Part shown: piece after piece, positions 35,537-48,845 of the stretch
How the letters are laid out: the number at the start of each line of letters is the position of its first letter
How positions within the stretch are numbered: the first letter of the stretch is position 1
Origin: Drosophila persimilis
Lineage: Eukaryota > Arthropoda > Insecta > Diptera > Drosophilidae
Direction of reading: 5' to 3'
Length of the DNA: 64,000 nucleotides
Assembly (NCBI RefSeq): GCF_003286085.1
Contig: NW_020825336.1
Location: forward strand, 744,001 to 808,000
The notes under the pieces: model-generated
What the model saw: only the letters and a program-made list of their open reading frames with translations
Database searches by the model: none
What the model was told of the DNA's origin: nothing
Program-made: the position numbers and the translations under genes

Positions 35537-36458
35537 AACTGAATGGTTGTGTGTTCCGCCAAAATGCATTTTTCGTAAATTTTATAAGAACTTAATGGTA
35601 ATTATTAAAATTGTGCAAAAGAGTGCTTTAATTGAATCTGATTGCGCGAATCAAAATGTGCATCAAAATGGGTCGCGATAAAAGGCTGCCAGCTGAGATC
35701 ATCGGCACAGGAGTTAGTACTAGATGCCCAAATGGTATTAAATACACAGCGCGGGAAATCAAACGATATTCGGAGAGTTAATGGCAAGAGAGAGCCGATC
35801 AAAATTGTTACTCCAATGCCACGCTATAAATAGAATGGAAAGCACCCACACAGCAACGCCACCGTGTGTGTGTGGCGAGAGCGATAGCCAAAGAGAAGAT
35901 TCTCTCTCGCATAACACGCTCCCCAAACAGGTTTTGAGCAAGAGAAAGAGAGAGACGACTACAATTCGATTTCGACACACTTTTTTCCTGCTCCCGCAAC
36001 AGTTTTTTGCGCCACTCCACACGATCCGGAGCTGTTTTGGTGTTTGGTGCCTGTTTGTGTGCCTAAAAACCTGCAGCAGATTTGTGGAAACCGAAATCCA
36101 ACGGTCCCGCGCCAGCAACCAAGTGCACAAGTATTTATCTTTCAAATTATTTTTCAATTAATATAGCTAAAAGAAATGTTCTTTACAGTTATTGATGTCA
36201 ACAGACAGCAGCGGGAGAGTCGCAGCCTGCAAAAAGAGAGAGAGAGGAAGAGCGAGCGAGATTACACTCACTGCGCAAAAGAAACAACGTATCTGTATGT
36301 GTGAGCAGTATATATAGAAATGTACTCTGACGTAAGTAGTCGGCCTGAGAGCGGTGAGAGAGAGAATCCGATACCTGATATTGGTGTTTTGGCAGTTATA
36401 GCCCAGTAAACTGCCAAGAGGGATATATCTAACCAGAATCGTATGACCGAAATAAAAA

Positions 36459-38369
36459 ATGTTAAACCTCGCGCTTATTGTTGGGGTGGCAGCAATTGCA
36501 GAAGAAGAAATACGGAAGGAACAGTATAGAAACGACGTGAGTAGATATTCAAAAACTCTCCCACTTTACCAGAGAGACGGAGTGGATAAATAAGGGTGTT
36601 TCTTGTACCCGTTAGAATCTTGGCTAGAACGCCCTGTTCCGCGCTTTATATTTTCACATCTGAAGCTTGATTAGAAAGTTTTCCTTTATAGTTATAAAAG
36701 AAAATAGATTCCCGGCGAATTTTCGACCAAGATAATTAAAATCATGTATCGGTATATGCCTCTCAATTAATAGACTATATCCATTAGTATGCCTGAGCTA
36801 ACCAGATTCCATTTATAGGATGACGGCAAACAGTTTGAAGACGGCGGTGGGCAACTGCGCATAAGAAACGTTTTGACTCTGGAGGAGCGAGTGGCGGTCA
36901 TTCGACAGTACGACATCTTGCCTATGTACAGCAAGATAGCCAAGAACTTCAACTGCAGCTGGGAGCAGATCAAAAGCATCGTGTCCAATCGGGAGGCTAT
37001 CATGGAGTTCTACGAGGCCTCGCGCCGCCATAACGATCTGCCAAACGAGGAGTTGCGCAGGCGCAAGCTCAACTTCCTGGGCCACTGCCTGTACGAGTAC
37101 ATACAAAGAGCCCAGTACTATCTGCATGCCGACATTAACGAGGAGCTGATCCGCAACCAGGCCGTGGAGTTTCGGGATCTCATGCAGATCGAGGGCTTCA
37201 GGCCAACCAAACCGTGGATCAATCACTTTAAGGCTGCCTACAATATCACGCTTTCGAATCGACAAATCACTATGACGCGTAAGCCACCGCGCTCCTTGGA
37301 CCTCAGCGATATCATGTCCTACTGCGGCCGGCACACGTCCATGTGCAGACATATGGTCAATAGTACAGAAGTACCAGCCCCAGCAGCTTCTCCAACTACG
37401 AGCAATGAAGCACATTTGGCTTCAGCACGCTCCCTGTACCGCACCAAGACCCTTGTGGCCGCCTCTAGTCAGAACCAGGCCACCCTGGTGGAGGTTCAGC
37501 AACGTCGCAAGCGAAAGATTAACTTTCTGGAGAAGGCTCTGTACGAGTACATCGAACGCTCACAGATTCATCAAAAAGGACGGCTCGATCTGGACAACCT
37601 GCGGACTGTGGCCATTAGTCTGCGCGACATACTGAAGATTGAGAATTTCTTTCCCGACAAGATGTGGTTCAACCACTTCAAAAGCCACTACAACTTTAGC
37701 TTCTCCCAAGGCGTCACCCTGACCCAACGGAGAGTGCCCTTATCCCTGGACCTGCGTGACATCGTCAGCTACTGCGGCCGGAACGAGCATCGCTTTGCGG
37801 CGCAGGAGCGGTCTATTGTCCGTCTTCCGTTGTTGGATCCAAAGCCAAGTCCGGATGCAGACAAAGCGAAGGCAAATGAAAGTGGTGATGTTGATGAGCA
37901 GTCTATTATCCATCTGCCGAAGTTGGTTCCAAAGACGGATACGGACAAAGCGACAGCAAATGAAAGTTGTGATGTCGATGAAGATGAAGATGAAGATGAT
38001 GACTGCATCGCCATTGAGGTGCAACCCGAACTGATAGAAATCAACGACGATGAAGATGAACCCGAGAAAGCCACGCCCCCATCAAAACAAAAGAGGTTAC
38101 ACTCTTTGGACGAGGTCGCTCCACTGAAGATACAGAAAATTGAGTCCATCCACAGCTCTACAGGTGCTGAACTAGATGCTGCTCCTGGTCCAGGCCACTA
38201 CTCTGAGACAAGCAACGAGGCAGAGGCACGACTGCCTCGTTGTGTGGAGAACTATCAGGATGCATTACGTCTACTGAAGCCCCTGGAGGACTTTGCTCTC
38301 ATGGAGGAGAACTATCGTGCCATTGGCCTGCTTACCCAGCTGGAGCAGATCTTTAAGGCCAAAACCTGA
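36459..38369 (+). CDS. CENP-B-like HTH DNA-binding protein with duplicated second HTH and conserved C-terminal motif
   Basis: Predicted CDS is join(36459..36536, 36819..38369), 542 aa. Exon 1 (26 codons) is less certain: donor GAC/GTGAGT, a CTAAC branch site at about 36798, acceptor TTATAG, phase 0. Exon 2 has a TAG just upstream in frame and no early ATG, so an upstream exon is required. Residues about 45-92 (LTLEERVAVIRQYD, IAKNFNCSWEQIKSIVSNRE) are a CENP-B/pogo-type N-terminal HTH. Residues about 108-168 (LNFLGHCLYEYI ... WINHFKAAYNI) and again about 259-317 (INFLEKALYEYI ... WFNHFKSHYNF) are two copies of the CENPB/Tc5-type second HTH. An acidic tract lies at about 410-442. The C-terminus (LKPLEDFALMEENYRAIGLL) is shared with the genes at 50528 and 60414. 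There is no DDE catalytic domain. It is probably a nuclear DNA-binding factor. Confidence 0.85.
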
Positions 38370-39046
38370 TCAGGCAATAGTTAGAAGTTCAGGAATCAGT
38401 GGAAAGAAATTTAAAAAAAAACACCTGGCTAAAAATGTACCAAATATACCTGAAGCTGAATATACGAATGTACATATGCTTATCGTAGAATCGAGGCGGA
38501 CTCGAAAACTTAGTTCCATTTAGACATCTCATTGGAAAAATACTGTAATCCACTTTAAAAAATTACTTTTAAAGTTGTAAAAACTATAAAATGAATACTA
38601 ATTGATTAACAGTTTTTGTAAATTAAACGAGCGGGAACGACATGAGTCGTATGTGTCATGGCTCTACATACCCGGTACTCAGTATATGTGTGAGCTTTTT
38701 TTTACATATTTTTATTTTTCTCCGTTCTCACACTAACACCAGCCGTTCTATCTCGCTCCTCTCCGCCAGAGCGCACACACTGCACGAGGAAGAGTGTGTG
38801 TGTGAGAGAGAGAGAATGTGTAAGCGTGTTGTAAGGAGTTGCGTAGCCACTGAAATTTAATGTGTTCCTTTTGGCTCTAATAATGATCCAGATTCAGCAA
38901 TCTGCTAGATATGGTCATTATCTATGATTCTGCATATTCGGTTTTCTCGTATCTTCATTGTGATTACCACCGATTTTCGTCCTTTGGTGGGGCGGCAGGG
39001 CTCGTAACAAACTTTTGAAACTAACTTAATTCTGTATAATTATCAC

Positions 39047-39080
39047 AGGAGTCTTCATACAAAATTTGGTTGCTCTAGCT
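39047..39080 (-). mobile_element. Short DINE-1-like fragment
   Basis: CATACAAAATTTGGTTGCTC followed by TAGCTCTTAAC matches, in reverse orientation, the CAACCAAATTTGGTG block of the copy at 59373-59520. Only about 30 nt are recognisable. Confidence 0.3.
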
Positions 39081-41725
39081 CTTAACTAAGCATCCAGAGG
39101 CGTAGTGGAAGGCGGCTATGGTGGTATACGGCAACTAAAGATGGCGGGAGCCGAGAAAAAAAAAAAAATAAAACCCACCGGTATTATTTGGGTCGATTTG
39201 CTTTGTTCCTCATTTCTTATCAATGCGAAACGTGGTAGGGCTCATTAGTATTTGTATATTATTGAAACTCTACTACTTTGATGTGGATATGTCTGTATGA
39301 TCATCAAAAAGTTTCAATATAATTCGATTACGAAATTCAAAGTTCTTTTCTTACTAAGAAAATCATGTATAATTGGGTCCAATCGATAGAAAATGATTGG
39401 AGGAAGTTGCAAATGATGTACACTGTACATGATGTATGTATGTATAGCTTCCCATACATATCGTATGTATGTCTGTATGTACATTCATCATTTAACGTGA
39501 GAAACGTAATGCGGTTACTTTTGTTACAAAAAGTAAGAACTTTTTTCAGGTGATATGTCAGGATATGTAGTACCTGTCTGCCCCCTCAGCATGTGCATGA
39601 ACGGCGGTGTTCTTCTCTTTGTTCAGGTTATATAATCGCCTGGCATTTCCCCATTCGCCAAAGTGAGAAGCAAAATCAGCGCTAAAACTTTATGTTCGTC
39701 CTCTAAAACTTTACGCGCCCTGGCCATTCGGAGATGGGAGGATGAGATGGAATGACCTGCAGGGTTTTTCGATGTGGGGGTGGTATGGCGTGGCGTGTCC
39801 TTTCGTGGCGTGTGGGATAGGTGGTACGGAGGAGCGTAAAGTTGAACGTGCGTGGAAGAGAGCCCTGTAGGTGCTACATCAATTCTAGATGGGTAGAATT
39901 GCCGGAGGCAAGTGGCGTGGGGAGCAACGGATGCCAGCAGCGCAGCATCCCAACGAGGGACCTTGGGGAGGGGCAAACACACCCACACCCACACCCACAT
40001 CTGCACTCATGGACACGCACACACACATACACACTTGGAGATAGAAGGAGCTACGATTACACAACGGGGCCATAGAGCGCTGGAAGTGCTGCACAGACGT
40101 AGACGTCGCCATCGCCATCTCCATCCGTCCTCGATTGCGGGAAAGTTTCCCATTACGCTTGCAACCCTCCGCAGCGGCGATGGAGCAGGATTTTCATTTC
40201 AAGGATTTCCGACCGACGTCAGACTGGACTGACTGACGGCTTGACTATACCTGCTACACGTATAGTCGGTGCAGAAAACCTACGAGTGTAGGGATAGCTG
40301 CAGGAACAAGATTGGGGGATGGGAATGAAGAATAGGAATAGAAAGGGAAGCGCGAAGCGGGAAGCGGGAAGGCGAACACTGCTATTGGTAGTGTGGGGTC
40401 CGATAAAGGTAGCGTAGCGCAGAAGAAGCAACATCAATGCAAGCACAGCAACAACAAGAGCCGTACAACGACAAAGTTGAGAAGGCCCCGACACGACTCA
40501 GGTTACTGCCACACGACTGCGCCCCAAAACAAAATTGAAACCCCACCGCGTTAAGAGCTCTGACATAAAACCCTGTGAGCGAAATTGCTGTTGAGGGATA
40601 TACGAGTAAGGGACAGAGACTATATGCCATCGCCATTACCTCTACCTCTTCCCCGGTAGCTGTACACACTCGTACGCCAGCGAGGAGAATGTTTACCTGG
40701 AAGCCATTTACTGATGGGTACAGTTGCTGCAGATTTTGTCCGTTGATATACAACATCTTGGGACTGTAACTGTAACCGACTGGGAAGTTAATATTTTACG
40801 ATCAAAGAGGTGGAAACCACTAAACATTAATACAAATTATATTTGGAATCTTTAAGAAAATTTTCAGCCAGAAGATTCTGACTATCCTATACAATATTGT
40901 TATTCTTTATCAGAATCAAAGTAAAGTCTTCTATATATGTAAGTCAGAGACGGCCGGATCATTATCACAAAGGAGTCATTCCTGCCTCTCATAGCTGTAA
41001 TGACATGGAATATAGATACACATATAATATATATTCGCGGAATGTCTCGGTATTATGTTACAAAATGGTGTTGTAATGCTTGAGTGCAAGTAAAGTGCCC
41101 AATAAAACTTGTGGATAAGTCCACAAGTTCACATTGTCTCAGGAATACCAGGAATCGATGGGGATTCCTGAAAGGTCTGACTACATCTGATATCAGTGAT
41201 AATGAGTCAGATGTTTACAGATCTCAGATACAGATTTCCAAGAATTTTTAATTTCATCGCTAAAGGAGTGATTTATAGGGGAATTTTCAAAAGGTTTCTC
41301 TTTACTCAATTCGTCAGCCAATAGTAAAGTTTGTTTTCCAGCACATTCTCATAATACAATGCCGTATTCCAGTTGATTTATTCACTTTTGTATATAATAT
41401 TGATTCTTGCAACTCATACAAAAGCTCACCCAAAACGACCCTTTAATCATCAAGTATATGAGGATAGTCGTCCCATGCCATAATCGTTGCCATTGTATAC
41501 CAAATATGAATGACTCTCCTCCACTCGCATAGAGCCAAGAGTGTAAGCCCGAACAGCCCCAGTGACAGACCCAGTCCCAGTCGGGGTGGGAGCGAGGTTA
41601 TCGGGTCGAGTGACTATACGAATACCCGTTCATCTAGAGTACAGATATAGATACAGCGATGCCCATGCTCAGATTCAGATACAGATACATACTGAATGGG
41701 AAACGTGAGAAACGACCGATTGACA

Positions 41726-41742
41726 ATGATGATGATGACGAC

Positions 41743-41776
<34 letters not shown>

Positions 41777-41777
41777 C
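41726..41777 (+). repeat. GAT trinucleotide microsatellite
   Basis: About 17 GAT/GAC units. One frame gives a long Asp run and another gives Met, but no gene structure supports translation. Confidence 0.9.
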
Positions 41778-44106
41778 TGATGGTGAGTGGCGGTTCGAAA
41801 CAAGTCTCAGTCTCTGTCTGGGGCCTCTGCTATTGTTCGAGTATGCTATGTAGCCTCGAAATCGGTCCCAACATCGAACATCGGTACCGACCGACAGCTG
41901 CCTCTACTTTATAGCTAGCTGCTGGCTTTGCTGCTCGTACCTCTACTTATTTGGGTTGTCGGCCCTGCATAAGCCTCTTGGGTTTTGAGATGCCTCTCTG
42001 CTGAGGCTGCTGCTGCTGCTGTTGTTGTTGCCTGCTGCCTTTCCTGGCATTGCTTCAATTCCATTCCGTAGACATCGGCAGACGATGATGGCACTTGAGT
42101 GTCGCAGCTCCACCAGTTTGCCAGTTCTCAACGGGCTTAGACTCTAGAGGGAGGCCGCCAGGGGGATTCTGCTGCTTCTGCTACTGCTTCTGCAGGTTCT
42201 GATGCCGATGCTGATGCCGATGCCGATGCCGGTGCCAATGCTGGGAATGATGATGATGCTTTCAGCTTTCAGTCATGCGCCGCTCGACCGAACAACCCGC
42301 ACAATGCCGCTCGTATCCGTACATCGTACATCGTACTTCGGCCGGCTCGTTTCGCTGGCACTGCTTCGATAGATGCTAATCTATCTTTATTGTGCAAAGA
42401 TGTCGAGAGGATTCGTATACTCGCACACGAATGAGGGCACAAAGATGCTCTGACCCTCTTTCCCACCAAAATCCTGCAGACCATCCGTCAGTCCGTCAGC
42501 CCGTCATTCAGTTCATTCCCTCAATCGCTAAGTTGCTCCGACTCTTTTCGGGGCCTGGCTATAAATACAAATCGTCTTTGCCATCGGATTGGTATGTATT
42601 GGATTTCATTTGGGTTCGATTTTGGTGTGAGCCCCAAATGGATGTTCATTTTAGGGAAGGAAGCGAAGCCTTCGAATCTTCTTAGGCGAAAGGTAAATCA
42701 TTCGACTCGACTCTCATTGTATGTGTGTGTGTGTGTTTTTGCTCGTTGGCTAGAGATGCTAGAGATGGGTAGTTCAAGGAATTTCATCGCTCATAAGGTC
42801 TTCAACCTTATGGATATACTGAGCACAGTTGTAAAGGTTTATACATACGAAACTATTGCTTTAGTCTTCTGATAAATTTTCATCCTAATGAATATGTTTA
42901 TTATAAACCATTTCTGCCATCATTTACAGGTGTATTTTGTACACATATTGTGATCCCAAGTTGCAATACTGCACATAAATATGTACATATGTAAATAAAA
43001 TTATCTTAATAGATCATGAGATACATAAATAATGAAAATATGTACACATGTACTTTTGTACTCTTTTCAGCTCCGAAGAGATCGGTTGTTTTGCATTATT
43101 TGCAGTTTCAGAACTGATTTCCCACCACCATAAAGGACGGGACTGGATATGCCTCTCCTCTCACGAATGCACGAAAACCACTCGTCGGCTCGGATGGCGT
43201 ACAGCACGAGATATAAAACCCAGATATGGAAATGGCAATAAACTCGTAGCAGCATTGGGCATACATAGAAGGCAGGGGGTTTGGGATTACGAAGAGTCGC
43301 GGCGACGCGTACGCTGGCGCAGACGCAGACGCTGACGTCGACTGCAGCTGCGACTGCAACTGCGACGGTAGCGTCGCTGCCAAGCGATGGCATGGCCAAC
43401 GAGGGCACTGGCATCGAATCCGAGTATCGGGCACCGGCAATGCCACTGGAGAGGCAAAAGGCACAAAGGAAATTACTAGGAAAAACTCAGGTCCCTATGG
43501 TGCTTTCGGGTGCGACAGACGTCGCATAGATAGGCGCGCACACACACACACATACACCGTCCGGCAGGCAGACACACAGTCAGATAGTCAGAGGAACCGA
43601 CAGAAAGACAGAAAGACAAACAGACAGACGGACAGATAGATGGAGGAGCAGTGCTGCTGGCGGACATCATATATAGATTATAGCGCACACAATGAGAGAG
43701 CAAGATGTTGAGATACGAGATACGAGTCGAGATACCTTTAGCTTCACTCGAGGGACCAGGATTGGGTTTTGAATTGGAACTGGGATAGAACACCGGACCG
43801 GGGAAGAGAGCAGCATTAAGGGCAAGGCCCGGACATAATCAAAAAAGGTAATGGGAAATACTATCTCTGGACGTGGGCCATGAATGCACATAGCACATAC
43901 AAACATACATAGATGTCAGGCAGCAGCCGTGGGGGAACTGCAGGATATACTCGTACAGTATGTAGGCAAGGCGGCGGGGGGGCAAGGCGGCTAGGTTGCG
44001 AGGTTGCGATTTTCGGTTCAATATAATACAAAACCATAATAAATTCTATGGCTAAATCCCCGCATCTGGCTCTCCAGAAAAGGTCATAATAGATGAGCTT
44101 AGTCGG

Positions 44107-44157
44107 GCTCTGGCTCTGGCTTTGGCTTTGGCTCTGGCTCTGGCTCTGGCTCTGACT
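44107..44157 (+). repeat. GGCTCT/GGCTTT hexamer microsatellite
   Basis: About eight hexamer units, mixed GGCTCT and GGCTTT. Confidence 0.85.
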
Positions 44158-44782
44158 CTGTGCGAGTGTTCGGTTCGATGTGAGTAATCCCAGGTCCCAT
44201 CCTAACTATGTATCTGTGTGAGCTTCTTCTATGCGAAAGTGCCTTTGTATGTGTGTGTGTGTGTCTACCCTCTTCGTCGCGTCGCAATCTGTCCGTTTCG
44301 GAGTCATGAAATGGCACAAGGAAAGGTCATTTTCTTCAATGCTCCTGGCATAGTCGATTTACTCAGCTCGTTTTCTAAAGGTTGCCAAGGGCTTAGCTCC
44401 CTCCAGTCTGCTCCTCGCCCTTGCCGGCCTTGCCGGCGGGGGGAGCCCCTGTGCGACCTGACCGCAAAGCATTTCGAGAAAAGTTTCTGCGTTTGGCCAT
44501 GCTGCTGCTGGTCAGTCAGCAGCAGTAGCCGATAGCTGCTGAACAGCATAATATAATAGAGTCGAGTCATCGTCAACCCGAGGAAATTCCAAGTCCCTCA
44601 GCACGTCCCACACCAGAGCCCCCAAAGACGCCCGACCCCACCCCCATCCTCCGCCTCGCCACACAAGAGCTATACAACCTTCGCCATTAGCACCACCCCC
44701 ACCGTTGAGATTGATGCTGTGGTTTTATACCTTTTCCAATACTTTTCCTTCTATATACACAGATAGTATACGTACACACATT

Positions 44783-44807
44783 TATATATATATATATATA
44801 TATATAC
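44783..44807 (+). repeat. TA dinucleotide microsatellite
   Basis: About 12 TA units flanked by more TATA/CATA-rich sequence. Confidence 0.9.
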
Positions 44808-44956
44808 ATATATTTATATGAACACACATATATCTATGCTATGTGTGATTTTCCACCACCGAACCGAAACACAATCGAATTGAATCGAATCAAATGGAAG
44901 GGAAAGGCAAGGAATGGAATGGAACCGAAAAGAGACGAACCGAACCCAAGAGTGTT

Positions 44957-45012
44957 ATCCATCCATCCGTCCATCCATCCATCTATCTATCTATCTATCT
45001 CTCTATCTATCT
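44957..45012 (+). repeat. Compound ATCC/ATCT tetranucleotide microsatellite
   Basis: ATCC units change to ATCT units at about 44981. Confidence 0.9.
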
Positions 45013-48000
45013 CTTCTCCAGCTTACCCTGAGTCTTGTATTAAAACTAATCCATCAAATTGCTTTTGGGGTAACCCACAACTACAACGATAATGGGCTGT
45101 TTGTTGTAGCTGCTGCTTCTGCTTCTGCCATCGTCGTCATCGTCATCGTCTTCGGCTACGAGTATTCTTGTTATTTCAACGAACCAGAACCCAATCCAAT
45201 CCCACCAAACCCGGGCAGACCAGGCAGCAATACTTCAAGTTACAGACAGATATATGTACATACAAAAAGTATCTCGATTCGATGTGATGTGTGTGTGTGT
45301 GTGTGTGTGCGTCTGTATTGGGAAAGATGTTAGCATAGAATGGATTTTTCTGTACACGATACTCTCGTATATAGCCCATCGAAGTTGCCATGGCTCTTCG
45401 CTAACGGATGTATGTATCAAATATAATGAATGTCCCAAGAGGCCCCAGAGACCGGACCAAATAAACACTGTATACCGCGAACAAAGCATCAGGCAGCATC
45501 GGGCATCAGCATCGGATGCGAACGACGACTCGCATATCATACATATATGGAGTAACCATATGAAACTTGTTTAGATTGGCGCGATACGATACCAAATGTA
45601 TGTATGGTTACAAGCCATGCAGCTAGGATGGACCAAAACAATAGATTGTTGAGAGCTTACAGGGGATCTTATGGACTGAGATCCTATTATAATACTCGTA
45701 TTTTAACTCTGAACAATAGCTGCACAAATATTTCATTTAGGGACCTTTCCTGATCAGCTAGTATCTCCCTTAACAGGGTCCACACTAATAATGATTATGG
45801 AGTCGAAAAAGTCAATAGTAATACCCAAAAATAGGTATCATTGCACCCGCATGTGTGTGTGTGTGTTTAGTCAGGTATCGAGTATATAGCGCATATATCT
45901 ATCTCAAGCAAACAGATACCGAAATTCCAAGCGCATATCGTCAGACCCACAAACCAAACCCACTTACTCACCTTAAAAGTTCGATATCCGTCTATATATA
46001 CGTACATATATATACAGATGCCGAAAAGGGGAGAGTGCGATAGACCCCATAACGGGCTCTACGTATACGTATGCCCGAAAAACCCATCAGAGAATTCTCT
46101 ATATACACAGAGCCCCAGCCCTAGCCCCAGCCCCAGCACCAGCTCCATCACCATCACCAGCCCCTGAAGCGACCGCGAACGCCCCCAAGAAAAACCCCAA
46201 ACGTAGGACGAGAGCTTCGGGTCTGGTTCGGTTCGGATCGGATCGGGTGTTCGTGCATCGCCGCGGGCTGACAGCCAGATTGTCAGAGGAGAAGAGGAGA
46301 CATCACCCACCACCACCCACCACCATCCCCGACTATCCAAAGATATGTCGCTCTGCTGAAGTCAGCGTTAGCGTCACCGTCGCAGTCGCCGCGTATTTGT
46401 TTGGCACGTCTTACGCTGACGTTGACGCCGACGTCAACGTCGACGGCGCAGCGCGGTTCAAGAGGTGCTCTTGCGCCCGTCCTTGCGATGTCTGTTGCTG
46501 GCGCTGGCGATGGCGATGGCGTTGCTTCTGCTGGCTGCTTTCTGTTTGGGATTAAGTATTTCCTATAGATGGGAAAAACGAGTCGGTCGGGGTCGTTCGT
46601 CGAGTTGGTTGGGTTGGGTTGTTGCTTGTTGGTTGTCGTATTTTTCGTACACTTCACTCTGAACGTTCGTCCGAAGCGGTTCTCGCAGCGCGTGTTCTGT
46701 AACCGTTTCCATTTGAGTGCTCTGTGCTTGCCCGGGGTATTCGGTTACTTCGGTGGAGTAGTACTTCAGCATATCGTATATCTTTAGGATAGCCAAGAAA
46801 TACGTTCGTCTCTTCGTGTTGCACATTTCCGGATCCTAGTTCCGGTTGCTCTGGAAGTGTAAGTACATACTACTATGCGGTGTTTGAGTAACGTGCTTCG
46901 GGTGTAAACAAACGGGGTCTTGAGATTCTGTCGCCGTCGCTGTCGCAGTCGCTGCTGCTGTTGCTGCTTTTTCTGCCGCCACTGTTTGTTGTTGTTTGCA
47001 ATTAAAAAAGCAGCATTTGCATGCCGCCAAAAGGGATCTGTCTGTGGCGTGCCTCTGTGGGAGTATCTGTGTGTGCTCGTGTGTGGGTGGGGGTGCATCT
47101 GTGACCAGAGGATCCACCGGCAGTGTCTCGCTTCTGTTTTTGTTTACGTCTAAGACTGCGCACCGGCAGCGAAGTCAACGTCGGCAGCGTTTTGTTTGGG
47201 TTTCCGTTTCACTTTTTTTTTTGTTTGTTTGATTTTCTCCGCTCGTTCTCTCTCCCACGGTCTATTGGGGGGTGTTTGTGTGTGTGTGTGATAAGGGGAC
47301 ATTGGCCCGCAGATTTGGCGCCAATTGAATAAACGTGCTGCTGCGGAAGTCCTTGAAATTGGCATCCACGCACTTTTCAAGGCCAAAGACCCATTCCCAA
47401 TGGGTTTAAATGGGTGGGAGGTTCCTGCAAAACAACATTCATGAACGAAACTAATGGTTTCGCCAATTCTAATGTGACTCTTACATCGTATTGAAGTAGT
47501 TAGTGCCAACCCCTATTTGAAACGCTCCCAAAACATACTATTAATAATCCAAATAAATGAAATTTCTGTTTCCCGATTACCTTTGCCAAAATATACAACT
47601 TTTCCGCTCGAAAAATAAGGGCAATAAGCTATCAAAGGTGAAGTAACCCCATCTCATGCCTGTCTGAAAGATATATGTTTTTTTTTTTTTTTTTCCCATG
47701 AGTATATTGTATGTTTCCCCTGAAAATCCAAGCGAACTCACACAAAAATCCATTTATGCTATTAAAGCAACCAAAATGGTCCAACCAAGGCCACCTTGAA
47801 CCCAACCCGACTGCTTCAGATATAAGATAAATAAGTAAATGCCCAATCCCATGAGTATGCCCATACCCATACCCATACCATTAGCTATGAGGAAAAGGAA
47901 AACCAATCGCAAGATTACCTGAGACATCGTGAAACGAACGAAACCCAAAACTACAAAACTAAATCTCTTGCAGAGGGACAGAGTGTGGGGAAACGAACGG

Positions 48001-48623
48001 AGAACCAAGCGAACTGGAATTGGGTTTGAAATCGGAATACTTCTACTTCTACCCGAACAGAAAAACAGACAAAAGGCACTGCTGTGGTGGTAGGTATGCC
48101 ATGTACGAGTATAACGAATGTAGAACGTAGAACAGAACTTCCTAGGCGAACGAACAATGGCAGTCAGTGCCTGGGAGATACAGATACAGAGATATGTACA
48201 AAAGATATGTAGCCAACAAAAAGAACCCAAACTAAGGCCCAGACTATGGTTGAGGCTGGGTCTGGGTCTCGGTCTGGGTCCGGGGCATCATCGTGATTAC
48301 GACTGATGATAATGACGCTGCAGGAAATTTCACGAAGACCCCAGAAGGAGAAGCAGCCGTAGCAGAAGGCTGCGATGCCAGGGAAACCATTAGTTGGATG
48401 GATGGCGGATGGAGGGTGGAAGCGAAAGAGAGCTCCCAAGGGCAGGCGGTGCGGTGAGGACGTTGGGAAGGAAAGACGAGGGACAACTCTCGAGGCGATT
48501 AAGATAAAGTGCCAATCGATATATGGGAAAGAAAGCGAGCTGGGCGAGAGGTGTACTTGTAGCTACAGCTCAGCCTCGGCCTCAGACACATCAGCATCCA
48601 CATCCGAGCCGAACCGAGTATAT

Positions 48624-48697
48624 AGCCATAGTAAGAGCCATACCCATAGCCATAGCCATAGCCATAGTCAGAGCCATAGTAAGAGCCATGCCATAGC
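48624..48697 (+). repeat. CATAGC hexamer repeat, imperfect
   Basis: Around twelve units of CATAGC/CATAGT with AGAGC variants. Non-coding. Confidence 0.8.
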
Positions 48698-48804
48698 CAG
48701 GGCGACATAAAAGGAAATATAAAACCATTTATAAAGCAAGTCAGTCAGGGGAGATTTGAATTGGAATTGATGGTGTAGTGCACTCGACTATGTCTCTGTG
48801 TGTT

Positions 48805-48806
<2 letters not shown>

Positions 48807-48838
<32 letters not shown>

Positions 48839-48845
48839 TGTGTGT
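48807..48845 (+). repeat. TG dinucleotide microsatellite
   Basis: About 14 uninterrupted TG units followed by TTTG and more TG. Confidence 0.9.

Larger units (their letters stand above)
34715..36458. other. Intergenic region and 5' flank of the first CENP-B-like gene
   Basis: No gene supported. At 35125-35190 lies a GGTATATTTTGAAAATGCGAC-type stretch followed by GGTATTTTTCTGAGGGTCG, which I recall as a dispersed promoter-proximal sequence in flies. Three CAGCTG boxes and a DRE follow (separate entries). The GA-rich tracts at 35940-35955 and 36235-36262 resemble GAGA-factor sites. The transcription start of the gene at 36459 probably lies here, possibly with a 5' UTR intron I cannot place. 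Confidence 0.5.

Noticed and set aside
36459-36536. Signal-peptide interpretation of MLNLALIVGVAAIA in the first CENP-B-like gene
   Set aside because: The rest of the protein is a nuclear-type DNA-binding protein without cysteine pairs or glycosylation bias. The hydrophobic start more likely means that exon 1 is uncertain.
41659-41853. Open frame with a long Asp run
   Set aside because: Translation of a GAT microsatellite. No conserved flanking protein sequence.
46560-47340. Possible 5' exon of a protein gene in the 12-kb desert
   Set aside because: It reads like a leader or promoter, but I found no coding exon or splice partner on either strand, so no gene is called.
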